A stretch of 64,000 nt of DNA from Amnibacterium sp. (lineage in GTDB: Bacteria; Actinomycetota; Actinomycetes; Actinomycetales; Microbacteriaceae): NCBI GenBank assembly GCA_025936735.1, contig JAICSU010000002.1:1-64000 (forward strand), written 5' to 3'. Position numbers and translations under genes: made by a program. Positions 1-9,696 of this stretch are shown piece by piece. Below the pieces are notes generated by a model. The model made no database searches, was not told the origin of the DNA, and worked only from the letters and a program-made list of their open reading frames with translations. The number at the start of each line of letters is the position of its first letter. The first letter of the stretch is position 1.

Positions 1-291
1 CTGCCGCGTCCCGCCGAGGACGCCACCTACGACTACGCGCCCGTGCCGGCGGACATCCGTGCGCGCGTCGTCCGGCTGGCGGAGGCGTGCGAGGCGGCGG
101 GCACCAGCCTGCCCGTCGCCGCGACCCGGTTCCCGCTGCGGAACCCGCAGGTCGTGTCGGCGGTGCTCGGGCTGCGCAGCCCGGACGAGGTCGCCGAGGC
201 CGTCCGCCGCGCCACGGTGCCGCTGTCCGACGGCCTCTGGCCCACGCTCGTCGACGCGGGTCTGCTCGACCTGAGGGAGGGGGAGCGATGA
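1..291 (+). CDS. Aldo/keto reductase, C-terminal part (truncated by window start)
   Basis: Frame +1 open from base 1; C-terminus ...[36 protein letters not shown]... typical of aldo/keto reductase (L-fucose/D-threo-aldose dehydrogenase-like) C-termini; stop overlaps the ATG of the next gene. Confidence 0.7.
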   Translation: MPRPAEDATYDYAPVPADIRARVVRLAEACEAAGTSLPVAATRFPLRNPQVVSAVLGLRSPDEVAEAVRRATVPLSDGLWPTLVDAGLLDLREGER

Positions 292-1601
292 CCCGGATCA
301 CCGGCATCCGCACCCACGACGTCCGCTTCCCGACCTCGCTGTCGCAGGACGGCTCGGACGCGATGAACAAGGAGACCGACTACTCGGCGGCCTACGTGGT
401 GCTCGAGACGGACGAACCCGGGCTCGCCGGCCACGGCTTCACCTTCACGATCGGGCGCGGCAACGACCTGTGCTGCCTCGCGGCCGAGCAGCGCGGCCGC
501 CCCCTCATCGGGCTCGACGTCGACGAGGTGGTCGGCGACCTCGGCCGCACCTACCGGGACCTCGGATCGGACAGCCAGCTGCGCTGGCTCGGACCGGAGA
601 AGGGCGTCGTGCACCTCGCGATGGCGGCGGTGATGAACGCCGTCTGGGACCTCGCCGCCCGCCGCGCCGGCAAGCCCCTCTGGCGGCTGCTCGTCGACAT
701 GACGCCCGAGCAGCTCGCCGATTCCGCCGACCTGCGGTACCTGTCCGACGTGCTGACCCGTGACGAGGCGGTCGCGATGCTCGCCGAGCTCGCGCCCACG
801 CGGGAGCAGCGCGTGGCGCAGCTCGAGGCCGCGGGCGGCTATCCCTGCTACACGACGAGCGCCGGGTGGCTCGGCTACAGCGACGACAAGCTGCGGCTGC
901 TGCTCCGCGAGGCCGTCGACGCCGGCTACCGGCACGTGAAGCTGAAGGTCGGAGCCGACCTCGACGACGACGTGCGGCGCCTCACCATCGCCCGTGAGGT
1001 CATCGGGTGGGACGCGAACCTGATGATCGACGCCAACCAGGTCTGGGACGTGCCGGAGGCGATCCGGTGGATGGAGCGCCTTGCCGAGTTCCGGCCGATG
1101 TGGATCGAGGAGCCGACGAGCCCGGACGACGTGCTCGGGCACGCGGCCATCCGGCGCGCCGTCGCGCCGATCGGCGTGGCCACCGGAGAGCACGGCATGA
1201 ACCGGGTGCTGTTCAAGCAGCTCTTCCAGGCGGAGGCGATCGACTACTGCCAGCTCGACTCGGCCCGCCTCGCGAGCGTCAACGAGATCCTCGCCGTGTA
1301 CCTCATGGCGAAGAGGTTCGGGGTGCCCGTCTGCCCGCATGCGGGCGGCGTCGGGCTCTGCGAGCTCGTGCAGCACCTGTCGATCTTCGACTTCGTCGCC
1401 ATCTCCGGCACCCTCGACGACCGCGTGACCGAGTACGTCGACCACCTGCACGAGCACTTCACCGACCCCACCGTCGTCGTCGACGGCCGCTACCGGCTGC
1501 CCACCGCGCCCGGCTACAGCGCGCGGATGCACGACGCCTCGGTCGCCCGCTTCACCTTCCCCGACGGCGAGTACTGGGCGACGGCGGGCCTCCCCGCCTG
1601 A
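288..1601 (+). CDS. Enolase-superfamily dehydratase, L-fuconate dehydratase-like
   Basis: [42 protein letters not shown]...; [53 protein letters not shown] motifs of the mandelate racemase/L-fuconate dehydratase group. Confidence 0.8.
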   Translation: MTRITGIRTHDVRFPTSLSQDGSDAMNKETDYSAAYVVLETDEPGLAGHGFTFTIGRGNDLCCLAAEQRGRPLIGLDVDEVVGDLGRTYRDLGSDSQLRWLGPEKGVVHLAMAAVMNAVWDLAARRAGKPLWRLLVDMTPEQLADSADLRYLSDVLTRDEAVAMLAELAPTREQRVAQLEAAGGYPCYTTSAGWLGYSDDKLRLLLREAVDAGYRHVKLKVGADLDDDVRRLTIAREVIGWDANLMIDANQVWDVPEAIRWMERLAEFRPMWIEEPTSPDDVLGHAAIRRAVAPIGVATGEHGMNRVLFKQLFQAEAIDYCQLDSARLASVNEILAVYLMAKRFGVPVCPHAGGVGLCELVQHLSIFDFVAISGTLDDRVTEYVDHLHEHFTDPTVVVDGRYRLPTAPGYSARMHDASVARFTFPDGEYWATAGLPA

Positions 1602-1612
1602 CCGCCTCCGTT

Positions 1613-1676
1613 CGCGAGCACCTCACGGACACGCGAGCGCGCTGCAGGCTGCTCGCGTGTCTGCAGGGTGCTCGCG
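1613..1676. terminator. Long imperfect hairpin between convergent genes (candidate bidirectional terminator)
   Basis: CGCGAGCACC (1613-1622) / GGTGCTCGCG (1667-1676) and GACACGCGAGC (1628-1638) / GCTCGCGTGTC (1651-1661), nested. Confidence 0.6.
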
Positions 1677-1683
1677 ATGCGCG

Positions 1684-3501
1684 TCAGACGAGGAGCTGGC
1701 TCGCCGCCAGCTCGCGGTAGAGCGGGGACGACTCGACGAGCTCCTCGTGGCGCCCGGTCGCGACCGTGCGGCCGCCGTCCACCACGACGATCTGGTCGGC
1801 GTCCACCACCGTCGAGAGGCGGTGGGCGATCACGATCACCGTCCGGCCGACCGATGCGGTCTGCAGCGACTCCCGCAGCAGCTGCTCGTTGCGCCCGTCG
1901 AGGTTCGACGTGGACTCGTCGAGCAGCAGCACCGGCGCGTCCGCCAGCAGCGCCCGGGCGATCGCGAGCCGCTGGCGCTCGCCGCCGGAGAGCAGCACGC
2001 CCTCCTCGCCGACTGGCGCGTCGAGGCCCTGCGGATGCTTCAGCACGGCGGCCCGCAGGTTCACCGCGTCGAGCGCGTCGAGGCAGTCCGCCTCCGTGGC
2101 GAGCGGCGCCGCGAGCACCAGGTTCTCCCGGATCGTCCCCGCGAGCGCCGGCGCGTCCTGCTCCACGTAGCCGAACTGGCTGCGCAGGACCTCACGGGGG
2201 AGCCGTCGGATGTCCACGCCGCCGAGCCGCACGGTGCCGGCGTCCACGTCGTAGAAGCGCTCGAGCAGCGACAGCATCGTGCTCTTGCCGGCGCCGGACG
2301 GCCCGACGAGTGCGGTGCGCGTGCCGCGCGGCACCGCGAAGGACACGTCGTGCAGCACGTCGATGAGCGAGCCGTCCTCGCCCCGGTAGGCGAAGGAGAC
2401 GTGGTCGAACTCGATGGCCGGCGCCGTGGGGGCGCCGGCCGCGTTGGCCGGGCCGGCGAGCGTCGCGTCCGCGGGATCGGCGGCGGTCTCGCTCGGGAGG
2501 TCGAGCACCTCCGTGATCCGCCCGAGCGCCCCGAGCGCGGATGCGACCGAGCTCGCCGCCCCGAACGCCTGCCCGAGCGGCATCACGAGCAGGAACAGGA
2601 AGAAGAGGAACGCCGACAGGTCGGCGATGCTCGTGGCCCCGGCCGCGACCTGGAAGCCGCCGACGCCGATCACGACGAGGAACGCGAGGTTCAGCGTCAG
2701 GCTGGCGACCGGCACGACGGGCGCGGAGGCACCGGCGACGCGCAGCCCGGCCACCCAGGCCTCCTTCGCGACGCCCACGACGGCCTCGGTCTCGCGGTGG
2801 GTCGCGCCGGATGCGCGGATCGTGCGGACCGCTCCGATCGACCGCTCGACCTCCGCGGTGAGCCTGCCGACCGCGTCCTGCTGCTGCCGGCTGGCCGTGC
2901 GGATGCGCCGAGCCAGGCCGCCGACCACGAGGATCGCGAACAGGATGATGACCACGGTGATCCCGAGCAGCAGCGGGTCGAACACGAGCATCCCGATCAG
3001 CGCACCGACGAAGGTGATCGCGCCGCCCGCCGCGTCGACGAGGCCCTGGGTGAGCACCGCGTAGAGCAGCGTCGTGTCGGTGCCGATGCGCGAGACGAGG
3101 TCGCCGGTGCGCCGGCGGTCGAAGTCGGCGACGGGCAGCCGCAGCAGGTGGCGGATGAGCCGCTGCCGGGCGGTGAGCACGACCGAGGTCCCGGTGCGCT
3201 GCAGGAGGTAGTGCTGGATCCCGTTCGTGATCGCGGCGAAGGCGACGACGGCCGCGATGATCGCGATCAGGCCGCCGAGCGGCTGGTCGTGCTGCACGCG
3301 CTGCACCACCTGCTGCAGGAGCAGCGGCTGGGCGAGCGACGCGAGCGCGCCCAGCACGCTGATGCCGATCACGACGCCGAGGACGCCGCGGTGCTCGCGG
3401 AGGTAGGGGAGCAGGTCGGTGAACCGGGCACGGGGCCCGGCCTCGGCGCGCATGCGGCCGAACCGGCGGGTGGAGGTGGTGGTCGTGGTTGCTGTGGTCA
3501 T
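1684..3501 (-). CDS. ABC transporter, fused permease and ATP-binding protein (exporter type)
   Basis: 605 aa; N-terminal TM region; GPSGAGKST Walker A, LSGGERQRLAIARALL signature, VLLLDESTSNLD Walker B. Confidence 0.9.
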   Translation of the reverse strand: MTTATTTTTSTRRFGRMRAEAGPRARFTDLLPYLREHRGVLGVVIGISVLGALASLAQPLLLQQVVQRVQHDQPLGGLIAIIAAVVAFAAITNGIQHYLLQRTGTSVVLTARQRLIRHLLRLPVADFDRRRTGDLVSRIGTDTTLLYAVLTQGLVDAAGGAITFVGALIGMLVFDPLLLGITVVIILFAILVVGGLARRIRTASRQQQDAVGRLTAEVERSIGAVRTIRASGATHRETEAVVGVAKEAWVAGLRVAGASAPVVPVASLTLNLAFLVVIGVGGFQVAAGATSIADLSAFLFFLFLLVMPLGQAFGAASSVASALGALGRITEVLDLPSETAADPADATLAGPANAAGAPTAPAIEFDHVSFAYRGEDGSLIDVLHDVSFAVPRGTRTALVGPSGAGKSTMLSLLERFYDVDAGTVRLGGVDIRRLPREVLRSQFGYVEQDAPALAGTIRENLVLAAPLATEADCLDALDAVNLRAAVLKHPQGLDAPVGEEGVLLSGGERQRLAIARALLADAPVLLLDESTSNLDGRNEQLLRESLQTASVGRTVIVIAHRLSTVVDADQIVVVDGGRTVATGRHEELVESSPLYRELAASQLLV

Positions 3502-3508
3502 CGCTCGT

Positions 3509-3724
3509 TCATCGTCGTCCGTACCGTTTATGGACTGCCTGACGGGTCACCCCGAGCAGGGTCGCGATGAAGGCCCACGACGCCCCGGCGACCCGGGCCC
3601 GCCGTACCGCGACGGCCTCCGCGCGGTCGAGCTCCCGGCGCTGCGCGGCGATCCGCTTCAGCGTCGCCATCGGGTCGTCCGATTCCGCGGCCGCGACCGT
3701 CACGGCGTCCTCCATCTCCGACAT
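3509..3724 (-). CDS. Small helix-turn-helix protein (71 aa)
   Basis: MSEMEDAVTVAAAESDDPMATLKRIAAQRRELDRAEAVAVRRARVAGASWAFIATLLGVTRQAVHKRYGRR; SWAFIATLLGVTRQAVHKRYG is a compact HTH; directly upstream of and co-oriented with the ABC exporter. Confidence 0.75.
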   Translation of the reverse strand: MSEMEDAVTVAAAESDDPMATLKRIAAQRRELDRAEAVAVRRARVAGASWAFIATLLGVTRQAVHKRYGRR

Positions 3725-3726
3725 GT

Positions 3727-3742
3727 GTCAACTCTAGTTGAC
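3727..3742. promoter_or_regulatory. Inverted repeat GTCAACT-CT-AGTTGAC, candidate operator
   Basis: Read directly; sits 2 nt upstream of the small HTH protein ATG (3724, minus strand). Confidence 0.6.
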
Positions 3743-3776
3743 GGATGAGGGGGAACCGTACCGAGCGCGCCGGCTG

Positions 3777-3796
3777 GCGTCAACTTCGGTTGACGC
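3777..3796. promoter_or_regulatory. Inverted repeat GCGTCAAC-TTCG-GTTGACGC, candidate operator
   Basis: Perfect 8-4-8 palindrome sharing the GTCAAC/GTTGAC half-site with 3727-3742; in the divergent HTH/pobA intergenic region. Confidence 0.6.
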
Positions 3797-3804
3797 TTCG
3801 TCGC

Positions 3805-3819
3805 TTCCGCTGAACGGAA
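3805..3819. promoter_or_regulatory. Inverted repeat TTCCG-CTGAA-CGGAA upstream of pobA, candidate IclR-type operator
   Basis: Read directly; 5-5-5 inverted repeat about 60 bp upstream of the pobA start. Confidence 0.4.
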
Positions 3820-3878
3820 CTCACACCGCGGTCCCTGCCTGCACCTGGCACGGTGGACGCGACGCGAAGGAGCGGCCA

Positions 3879-5066
3879 GTGAGCGAGCGGACCACCGTGG
3901 CGATCGTCGGCGCGGGCCCGGCGGGGCTGCTGCTCGGCCACATCCTCGCCGCCGGCGGCGTGCCGTTCGTGATCGTGGAGAACCGCTCCCGCGAGCACGT
4001 CCTCTCCCGCATCCGGGCCGGCGTGCTGGAGCAGTCGTCCGTCGACGTGCTCGACCGGTTCGGGCTGGCCGAGCGGCTGCACGCGGAAGGCCTCGTGCAC
4101 GGCGGCATCCATCTGCAGGTCGAGGGCCGCCGGTTCCACGTCGACTTCGAGGACCTCGTCGGCCGCACGGTCACCGTCTACGGCCAGCAGCAGGTGGTCC
4201 TCGACCTCATGCGCCGCCACGACGAGCTCGGCAGCACCGTGTACTACGACGCGAGCGACGTGACGCCGGTCGACGTCGACGGTGACGACCCCCGCCTCCG
4301 CTTCGTCGTCGACGGCGAGCAGCACGACGTCGCCGCCCGTTTCATCGTGGGCGCCGACGGGTACCACGGGGTGTGCAGGACGGTGATCCCGCCCGAGGTG
4401 CTGCGGCCCTCCGAGCGCGCCTACGACTGCGCCTGGCTCGGTGTCCTCGCGGACGTCGCGCCCAGCACCGAGGAGCTCATCTACTCCCTGCACCCCGACG
4501 GCTTCGCGATGCACTCGATGCGCAGCCCGTCCGTCAGCCGCCTCTACCTGCAGGTCGACCCCGGCGAGGACCTCGCCGACTGGAGCGACGAGCGGATCTG
4601 GGCCGCTCTCCAGGAGCGGCTCGGCAGCCCGGGCTGGACGCTCACCCCGGGGCCCATCACGGAGAAGTCGATCACGCCCATGCGGTCCTCCGTGGCCCGG
4701 ACCCTGGCGTACGGGCGACTGTTCCTCGCCGGCGACGCCGGTCACATCGTGCCGCCCACCGGAGCGAAGGGGCTGAACGCCGCCATCGCCGACGTCGCGA
4801 TGCTGGGCGACGCCCTCGTCGCCGCGGCCGGCGGGAGCGAGACGGCCCTCGCCTCCTACAGCGATCGTGCTCTCGCCCGGCAGTGGAAGATCCAGTACTT
4901 CTCCCAGTGGATGACCGACATGCTGCACATCCCCGGGCCGGCCTCGCCGCCCGAGGAGCGGGACTTCCGCTACCGCAGCCGCGTGGGCCAGCTCGACTTC
5001 GTCACCGCGTCCCGCTTCGCCCAGCAGACCCTCGCCGAGCAGTACACCGGATTGGCCATCCCATGA
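3879..5066 (+). CDS. pobA: 4-hydroxybenzoate 3-monooxygenase
   Basis: GTG start with RBS GAAGGAG; VAIVGAGPAGLLLGHIL FAD motif, RIRAGVLEQSSVDVLDRFGL, VGADGYHGVCR, GRLFLAGDAGHIVPPTGAKGLNAAIADV; full-length match to the PobA family. Confidence 0.92.
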   Translation: MSERTTVAIVGAGPAGLLLGHILAAGGVPFVIVENRSREHVLSRIRAGVLEQSSVDVLDRFGLAERLHAEGLVHGGIHLQVEGRRFHVDFEDLVGRTVTVYGQQQVVLDLMRRHDELGSTVYYDASDVTPVDVDGDDPRLRFVVDGEQHDVAARFIVGADGYHGVCRTVIPPEVLRPSERAYDCAWLGVLADVAPSTEELIYSLHPDGFAMHSMRSPSVSRLYLQVDPGEDLADWSDERIWAALQERLGSPGWTLTPGPITEKSITPMRSSVARTLAYGRLFLAGDAGHIVPPTGAKGLNAAIADVAMLGDALVAAAGGSETALASYSDRALARQWKIQYFSQWMTDMLHIPGPASPPEERDFRYRSRVGQLDFVTASRFAQQTLAEQYTGLAIP

Positions 5067-5821
5067 GCGACGAACCCACCCAAGCCGACATCGACGCCGA
5101 GATCGCCGAGGCGCATCGCGCCCCGGGCGGACGGCCCGCGCGGCATCCGTCCCGCGACTTCCCGCCCTACCGATCGAGCGCCCTCCGGCACCCGACGCAC
5201 GAGCTCGTCCGCGTCGACCCGGAGGAGATCGAGCTCGCCGCGCCCGCCTTCGGGCACGTCGACGTCGACCCGTACGAGAACGACCTGACCATCCAGCACG
5301 CGGGGGAGCCGCTCGGGGAGCGGATCATCCTCACCGGCCGGGTGCTCGACGGGGAGGGGCGCCCCGTGCGCAACCAGCTCGTCGAGGTCTGGCAGGCGAA
5401 CGCCTCCGGCCGGTACGTGCACAAGCGCGACCAGCATCCCGCGCCGCTCGACCCCAACTTCACCGGCGTCGGCCGGACGCTCACGGACGACACCGGCGCC
5501 TACCGGTTCGTCACCATCAAGCCCGGGCCCTACCCGTGGCGCAACCACCGCAACGCCTGGCGCCCCGCCCACATCCACTTCTCGCTGTTCGGCAACGCCT
5601 TCACCGAGCGGCTCGTCACGCAGGTCTACTTCCCGGGCGATCCGCTGTTCGCGCTCGACCCGATCTACCAGTCGATCCCGGACCAGGCCGCGCGCGACCG
5701 GCTCGTCGCGACCTACGATCACGATCTGACGGTGCCCGAACGGGCGACCGGCTACCGGTGGGACATCGTGCTCACCGGCGCGACCGCGACATGGCGGGAG
5801 GACGACCATGGCGAGCGCTGA
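5063..5821 (+). CDS. pcaH: Protocatechuate 3,4-dioxygenase beta subunit
   Basis: LVEVWQANASGRYVHKRDQHPAPLDPNFTGVGRTLTDDTGAYRFVTIKPGPYPWRNHRNAWRPAHIHFSLFG; overlaps the pobA stop. Confidence 0.93.
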   Translation: MSDEPTQADIDAEIAEAHRAPGGRPARHPSRDFPPYRSSALRHPTHELVRVDPEEIELAAPAFGHVDVDPYENDLTIQHAGEPLGERIILTGRVLDGEGRPVRNQLVEVWQANASGRYVHKRDQHPAPLDPNFTGVGRTLTDDTGAYRFVTIKPGPYPWRNHRNAWRPAHIHFSLFGNAFTERLVTQVYFPGDPLFALDPIYQSIPDQAARDRLVATYDHDLTVPERATGYRWDIVLTGATATWREDDHGER

Positions 5822-6437
5822 CGAGGAGCGGCTCACCGCCCCCGAGCAGCTCGCGCGCGACGAGCCCCTCACCGGAGGCCCGGAGCTCGTGCAGACCCCG
5901 TCGCAGACCGTCGGCCCCTTCTTCGCGTTCGCGCTGCCGTTCGACGGGGGGCCGTTCCTCGTGCCCGCCGGCGCCCCGGGCGCGATCCGCCTGCACGGCG
6001 CGGTGCTCGACGGTGCGGGCGCGCCGGTGCCCGACGCCCTGATCGAGGTGTGGCAGCGGGACGCGGACGGCCGCGTCGTCGCCGAGCCGGGCAGCCGCCG
6101 GCGGGAGCGGGGCGCGTTCACCGGCTTCGGCCGGGCGGCGGCCGAGGTCGACGGCTCGTACGAGTTCCGAACCGTGCTGCCCGGGCCGGATGCGGCCGGC
6201 GCCCGCTGGGCGCTGCTCACCGTGTTCGCGCGCGGCCTCCTGCACCACCTCTTCACCCGGGTCTACTTCGTCCCGGAGGGCGAGGACGAGCCCACGGACG
6301 CGCTCCTCGACCGGCTCCCCGCCGAGCGCCGTCGCACGCTGATCGCTCGGGAGTCGACCGACGGCGCCTACCGTTTCGACGTGCGGCTGCAGGGCGAGGA
6401 TGAGACCGTGTTCCTCGACTACCCCGGGCCGCGATGA
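5808..6437 (+). CDS. pcaG: Protocatechuate 3,4-dioxygenase alpha subunit
   Basis: QTPSQTVGPFFAFALP..., ALIEVWQRDADGR..., intradiol dioxygenase alpha family; 14 nt overlap with pcaH. Confidence 0.92.
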   Translation: MASADEERLTAPEQLARDEPLTGGPELVQTPSQTVGPFFAFALPFDGGPFLVPAGAPGAIRLHGAVLDGAGAPVPDALIEVWQRDADGRVVAEPGSRRRERGAFTGFGRAAAEVDGSYEFRTVLPGPDAAGARWALLTVFARGLLHHLFTRVYFVPEGEDEPTDALLDRLPAERRRTLIARESTDGAYRFDVRLQGEDETVFLDYPGPR

Positions 6438-7744
6438 CCCCGTCCGTCGACCTCGGCCTGCTCGATCCCGCCACCGGCAGCGCCGCCGCCGCGATCTCGG
6501 ACCACGCCTACGCCGCGGCGATGGTCGACGTCGAGCTCGCGCTCGTGCGGGCCCTCGTGGCGGTCGACGCCGCGCCGGAGCGGGACGAGGGGTGGGCCAC
6601 GGACGCGGTGGATGCCGACGCCCTGGCCGTCGGGGCGCGGGCGAGCGGCAACCCGGTGATCCCGCTGCTCGCGCAGCTGCGGAGGGCGGCCCCGCCCGAG
6701 GTGGCCGAGGTCCTGCACCTCGGCGCGACGAGCCAGGACGTGCTCGACAGCGCCACCATGCTCGTCGCCGCTCGAACCCGGCAGCGGATCGACGCGGCAC
6801 TGACCCCGGTCCTCGCGGGGCTCGCCGCGCTCGCCGACCGGCACCGGGCCACGCCCGCCGTCGGTCGCACGCTCGGCCAGCAGGCCGCGCCGACCGTCTT
6901 CGGCCTCCGCATAGCCGTGCTCCTCGACGGGGTGCGGCGTGCCGCACAGCACCTCGACGCGCTCGAGCTGCCCGCCCAGCTCGGCGGATCCGTCGGCACC
7001 CTCGCCGTGCTCAGCGACCTGCTCGGGGTCCAGCGCGCCGACCAGGTGCGCCGCCGCTTCGCCGAGGAGCTCGGCCTCGCCTTCCGGCCGACCGTCTGGC
7101 ACGTCGAGCGCGGCCCCGTCGCCGAGCTCGGCGCGGCGCTCGCCGTGCTGATCGGTGCCCTCGGCCGCCTCGGCCTCGAGGTCGCGCAGGGCACCCGCGC
7201 CGAGCTCGGGGAGCTCGAGCTGCGCCTGGGGGCGGACGAGGGCGGGTCCTCCGCGATGCCGCAGAAGCACAACCCGGTGCCCGCGATCCTGCTCGTCGCC
7301 GCCGCGCGGCGGGCGCCCGGGCTCGCCGCGACCCTGCTGGGCGCGCAGCTCGCCCTCGACGACCGGCCTCCGGGCGAGTGGCACGCGGAGTGGCAGCCGC
7401 TGCGTGAGCTGCTGCGGCTCGCGCTCGAGTCCGCCGTGCTGGCCGCCGAGGTCGTCGCCGCCCTCGAGGCGGATCCGGGCCGCCTCACGGGCCATCTGGA
7501 TGACGGCCACGGCGCCGTGCATGCGGAGCGGGCCCAGTGGGCGCTCGTGCCCCACCTCGGCCGCGCCCGCGCCCAGGAGCTGGTGCGCGCGGCCCTCGGC
7601 GCCCGCGACTTCGTGCCCGCGCTCCTCGCCTCGCTGGCGGACCAGCCGGAGGCGGCGGACCGCGTGCGCGCCGTCACCGATCCACGGACGCCCGTCGGCC
7701 TCGCCGGCCCGATGATCGACGCCGCCGTCGGGAGCGCGCGGTGA
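6434..7744 (+). CDS. pcaB: 3-carboxy-cis,cis-muconate cycloisomerase
   Basis: HLGATSQDVLDSA, GGSSAMPQKHNPV fumarase/ASL signature; ATGA overlap with pcaG. Confidence 0.92.
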   Translation: MTPSVDLGLLDPATGSAAAAISDHAYAAAMVDVELALVRALVAVDAAPERDEGWATDAVDADALAVGARASGNPVIPLLAQLRRAAPPEVAEVLHLGATSQDVLDSATMLVAARTRQRIDAALTPVLAGLAALADRHRATPAVGRTLGQQAAPTVFGLRIAVLLDGVRRAAQHLDALELPAQLGGSVGTLAVLSDLLGVQRADQVRRRFAEELGLAFRPTVWHVERGPVAELGAALAVLIGALGRLGLEVAQGTRAELGELELRLGADEGGSSAMPQKHNPVPAILLVAAARRAPGLAATLLGAQLALDDRPPGEWHAEWQPLRELLRLALESAVLAAEVVAALEADPGRLTGHLDDGHGAVHAERAQWALVPHLGRARAQELVRAALGARDFVPALLASLADQPEAADRVRAVTDPRTPVGLAGPMIDAAVGSAR

Positions 7745-8904
7745 CGCCCGTGCTGCGCGGCGTGGTGGATCCGACGTCCGCCCCCGGATCCGCCGCCCCG
7801 CTCCTCGTGCTCGGGCCCTCGCTCGGCACCACCGCCGACACCTGGTCCGCCGCCGCGGAGCGGCTGAGCGCCCGGTATCGCGTGCTCCGCTGGGACCTGC
7901 CCGGCCATGGCGCGAGCCCCGCGGCGGCCGGCCCGTTCTCGGTCGCGGACCTCGCCCGCGGGGTGCTCGCTCTCGTCGATTCGCTCGGCGACCGGCGCTT
8001 CACCTACGCGGGCGTCTCGCTCGGCGGTGCGGTCGGCATCGAGCTCGCCCTGATGGTCGGGCCCGACCGGCTCGACGGGCTGGCCGTGATCTCCTCGGAC
8101 GCCCGGATCGGTGAACCCGACGCGTGGCGGGAGCGTGCCGCCCAGGTGCGCCGCCAGGGCACGGCCGGCATGGTCGCCGGGAGCGGGCGCCGATGGTTCT
8201 CCCCGTCGTTCCCGACTCGGGACCCGGACGCGGTCGGGATAGCCCTCGCGGACCTGCTCGATGTCGACGACGAGTCCTACGCCCTCTGCTGCGAGGCCCT
8301 CGCCGACTTCGACCGGCGGGACGACCTCGACCTGCTCGACGTCCCGGCCGTGGTGGTCGCCGCCGACAGCGACCCCGTCGTCACCGCGGCCGACGGCGAG
8401 GCGCTCGCCGCCGCCATCCCCGGTGCCGTGGCGCTCGTGCTCGCGGACACCGGCCATCAGGCGCAGCTCGAGCGGCCGGACGCCGTCGCTGCGGCCGTGC
8501 TCGACCACCTGCCCCAGACGGGGGATCGGTACGGCGCCGGCCTCGCGGTGCGCGGCGCGGTGCTCGGCGAGGACTACGTCGAGGCGTCCTTCGCCGCCAT
8601 CACGCCCGAGACGGCGGACTTCCAGCGCTTCATCACGGAGACGGCGTGGGGGTCGGTCTGGACGCGGCCGGGGCTCGACCGGCGCATGCGCAGCGCCGTC
8701 ACCATCTCGAGCCTCGTCACCGGTGGCCACTGGCACGAGCTCGAGCTGCACCTCCGGGCGGGCCTCACGAACGGCCTGAGCCGCGAGGAGCTGGCGGAGA
8801 TCCTGCTGCACACGTCGATCTACGCGGGCGTGCCCGCCGCGAACACGGCGTTCGGGCGGCTGAAGCGGGTGCTCGCGGAGCACGACGACACGGACGAGAC
8901 GTAA
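7741..8904 (+). CDS. pcaDC: Fused 3-oxoadipate enol-lactonase / 4-carboxymuconolactone decarboxylase
   Basis: GTG start overlapping the pcaB stop; N-terminal alpha/beta hydrolase (WDLPGHGASP, YAGVSLGGAVGIEL) then CMD domain (RYGAGLAVRGAVLGEDYVEASFAAITPETADFQRFITETAWGSVWTRPGLDRRMRSAVTISSLV). PcaL-type fusion. Confidence 0.9.
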   Translation: MTPVLRGVVDPTSAPGSAAPLLVLGPSLGTTADTWSAAAERLSARYRVLRWDLPGHGASPAAAGPFSVADLARGVLALVDSLGDRRFTYAGVSLGGAVGIELALMVGPDRLDGLAVISSDARIGEPDAWRERAAQVRRQGTAGMVAGSGRRWFSPSFPTRDPDAVGIALADLLDVDDESYALCCEALADFDRRDDLDLLDVPAVVVAADSDPVVTAADGEALAAAIPGAVALVLADTGHQAQLERPDAVAAAVLDHLPQTGDRYGAGLAVRGAVLGEDYVEASFAAITPETADFQRFITETAWGSVWTRPGLDRRMRSAVTISSLVTGGHWHELELHLRAGLTNGLSREELAEILLHTSIYAGVPAANTAFGRLKRVLAEHDDTDET

Positions 8905-8914
8905 GGAGGCTCGG

Positions 8915-9694
8915 ATGGACAAGCGAGTGGGGAGCGCCGCGGAGGCGGTCGCGGACATCCCGAGCGGGGCGTCGATCGCGGTCGGGGGCTTCGGCCTGAA
9001 CGGCGTGCCGATCGAGCTGATCCGGGCGATGCTCGCCGGCGACGTGAAGGACCTCGAGGTGGTGTCGAACAACTGCGGCGTCGACGGCTGGGGGCTCGGG
9101 CTCCTGCTCGCCGACGGCCGCATCCGCCGGGTGATCGGCTCCTACGTCGGCGAGAACAAGGAGTTCGCACGCCAGTACCTCGGCGGTGAGCTCGAGGTCG
9201 AGCTCACCCCGCAGGGCACACTCGCCGAGCGGCTGCGGGCCGGCGGTGTGGGCATCCCGGCCTTCTACACGGCGAGCGGCGTGGGCACGATGGTGTCGGA
9301 GGGCGGCCTGCCGTGGCGCTACGACGCCGACGGCGAGGTGCTCGTCGCCTCCCCGCCGAAGCCCACCGCGGAGTTCGACGTGTTCGGCAGCGCCAAGGAG
9401 TACGTGCTCGAGACGGCGATCCGCACGGACTTCGCCCTCGTCCGCGCGACCAAGGCGGACCACCACGGCAACCTCGTCTTCGAGAAGTCGTCGCGGAACT
9501 TCAACCCGCTCGTCGCCATGGCGGGCCGGGTCACGATCGCCGAGGTCGACGAGGTGGTGGAGCCCGGCGGGATCGACCCCGACGCGGTGCACCTGCCGGG
9601 CATCTACGTCGACCGGGTCGTGCAGCTGACCCCGGAGCAGGCGAACGACCTGCCCATCGAGAAGCGCACCGTGCGCACGCGACAGGAGGCCTGA
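8915..9694 (+). CDS. pcaI: 3-oxoadipate (3-oxoacid) CoA-transferase subunit A
   Basis: [33 protein letters not shown]..., CoA-transferase subunit A family. Confidence 0.88.
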   Translation: MDKRVGSAAEAVADIPSGASIAVGGFGLNGVPIELIRAMLAGDVKDLEVVSNNCGVDGWGLGLLLADGRIRRVIGSYVGENKEFARQYLGGELEVELTPQGTLAERLRAGGVGIPAFYTASGVGTMVSEGGLPWRYDADGEVLVASPPKPTAEFDVFGSAKEYVLETAIRTDFALVRATKADHHGNLVFEKSSRNFNPLVAMAGRVTIAEVDEVVEPGGIDPDAVHLPGIYVDRVVQLTPEQANDLPIEKRTVRTRQEA

Positions 9695-9696
9695 GG

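Noticed and set aside
33-1532. 499-aa ORF on the minus strand
   Set aside because: Antisense to the well-supported fuconate-dehydratase-like gene; compositionally biased, no domain; typical high-GC shadow ORF.
1657-3570. 637-aa plus-strand ORF opposite the ABC exporter
   Set aside because: Low-complexity R/E/D/H-rich translation, fully antisense to a clear ABC transporter.
6508-9123. 871-aa minus-strand ORF across pcaB-pcaDC-pcaI
   Set aside because: Spans several real genes in antisense; Ser/Arg/Ala-rich, no motifs.
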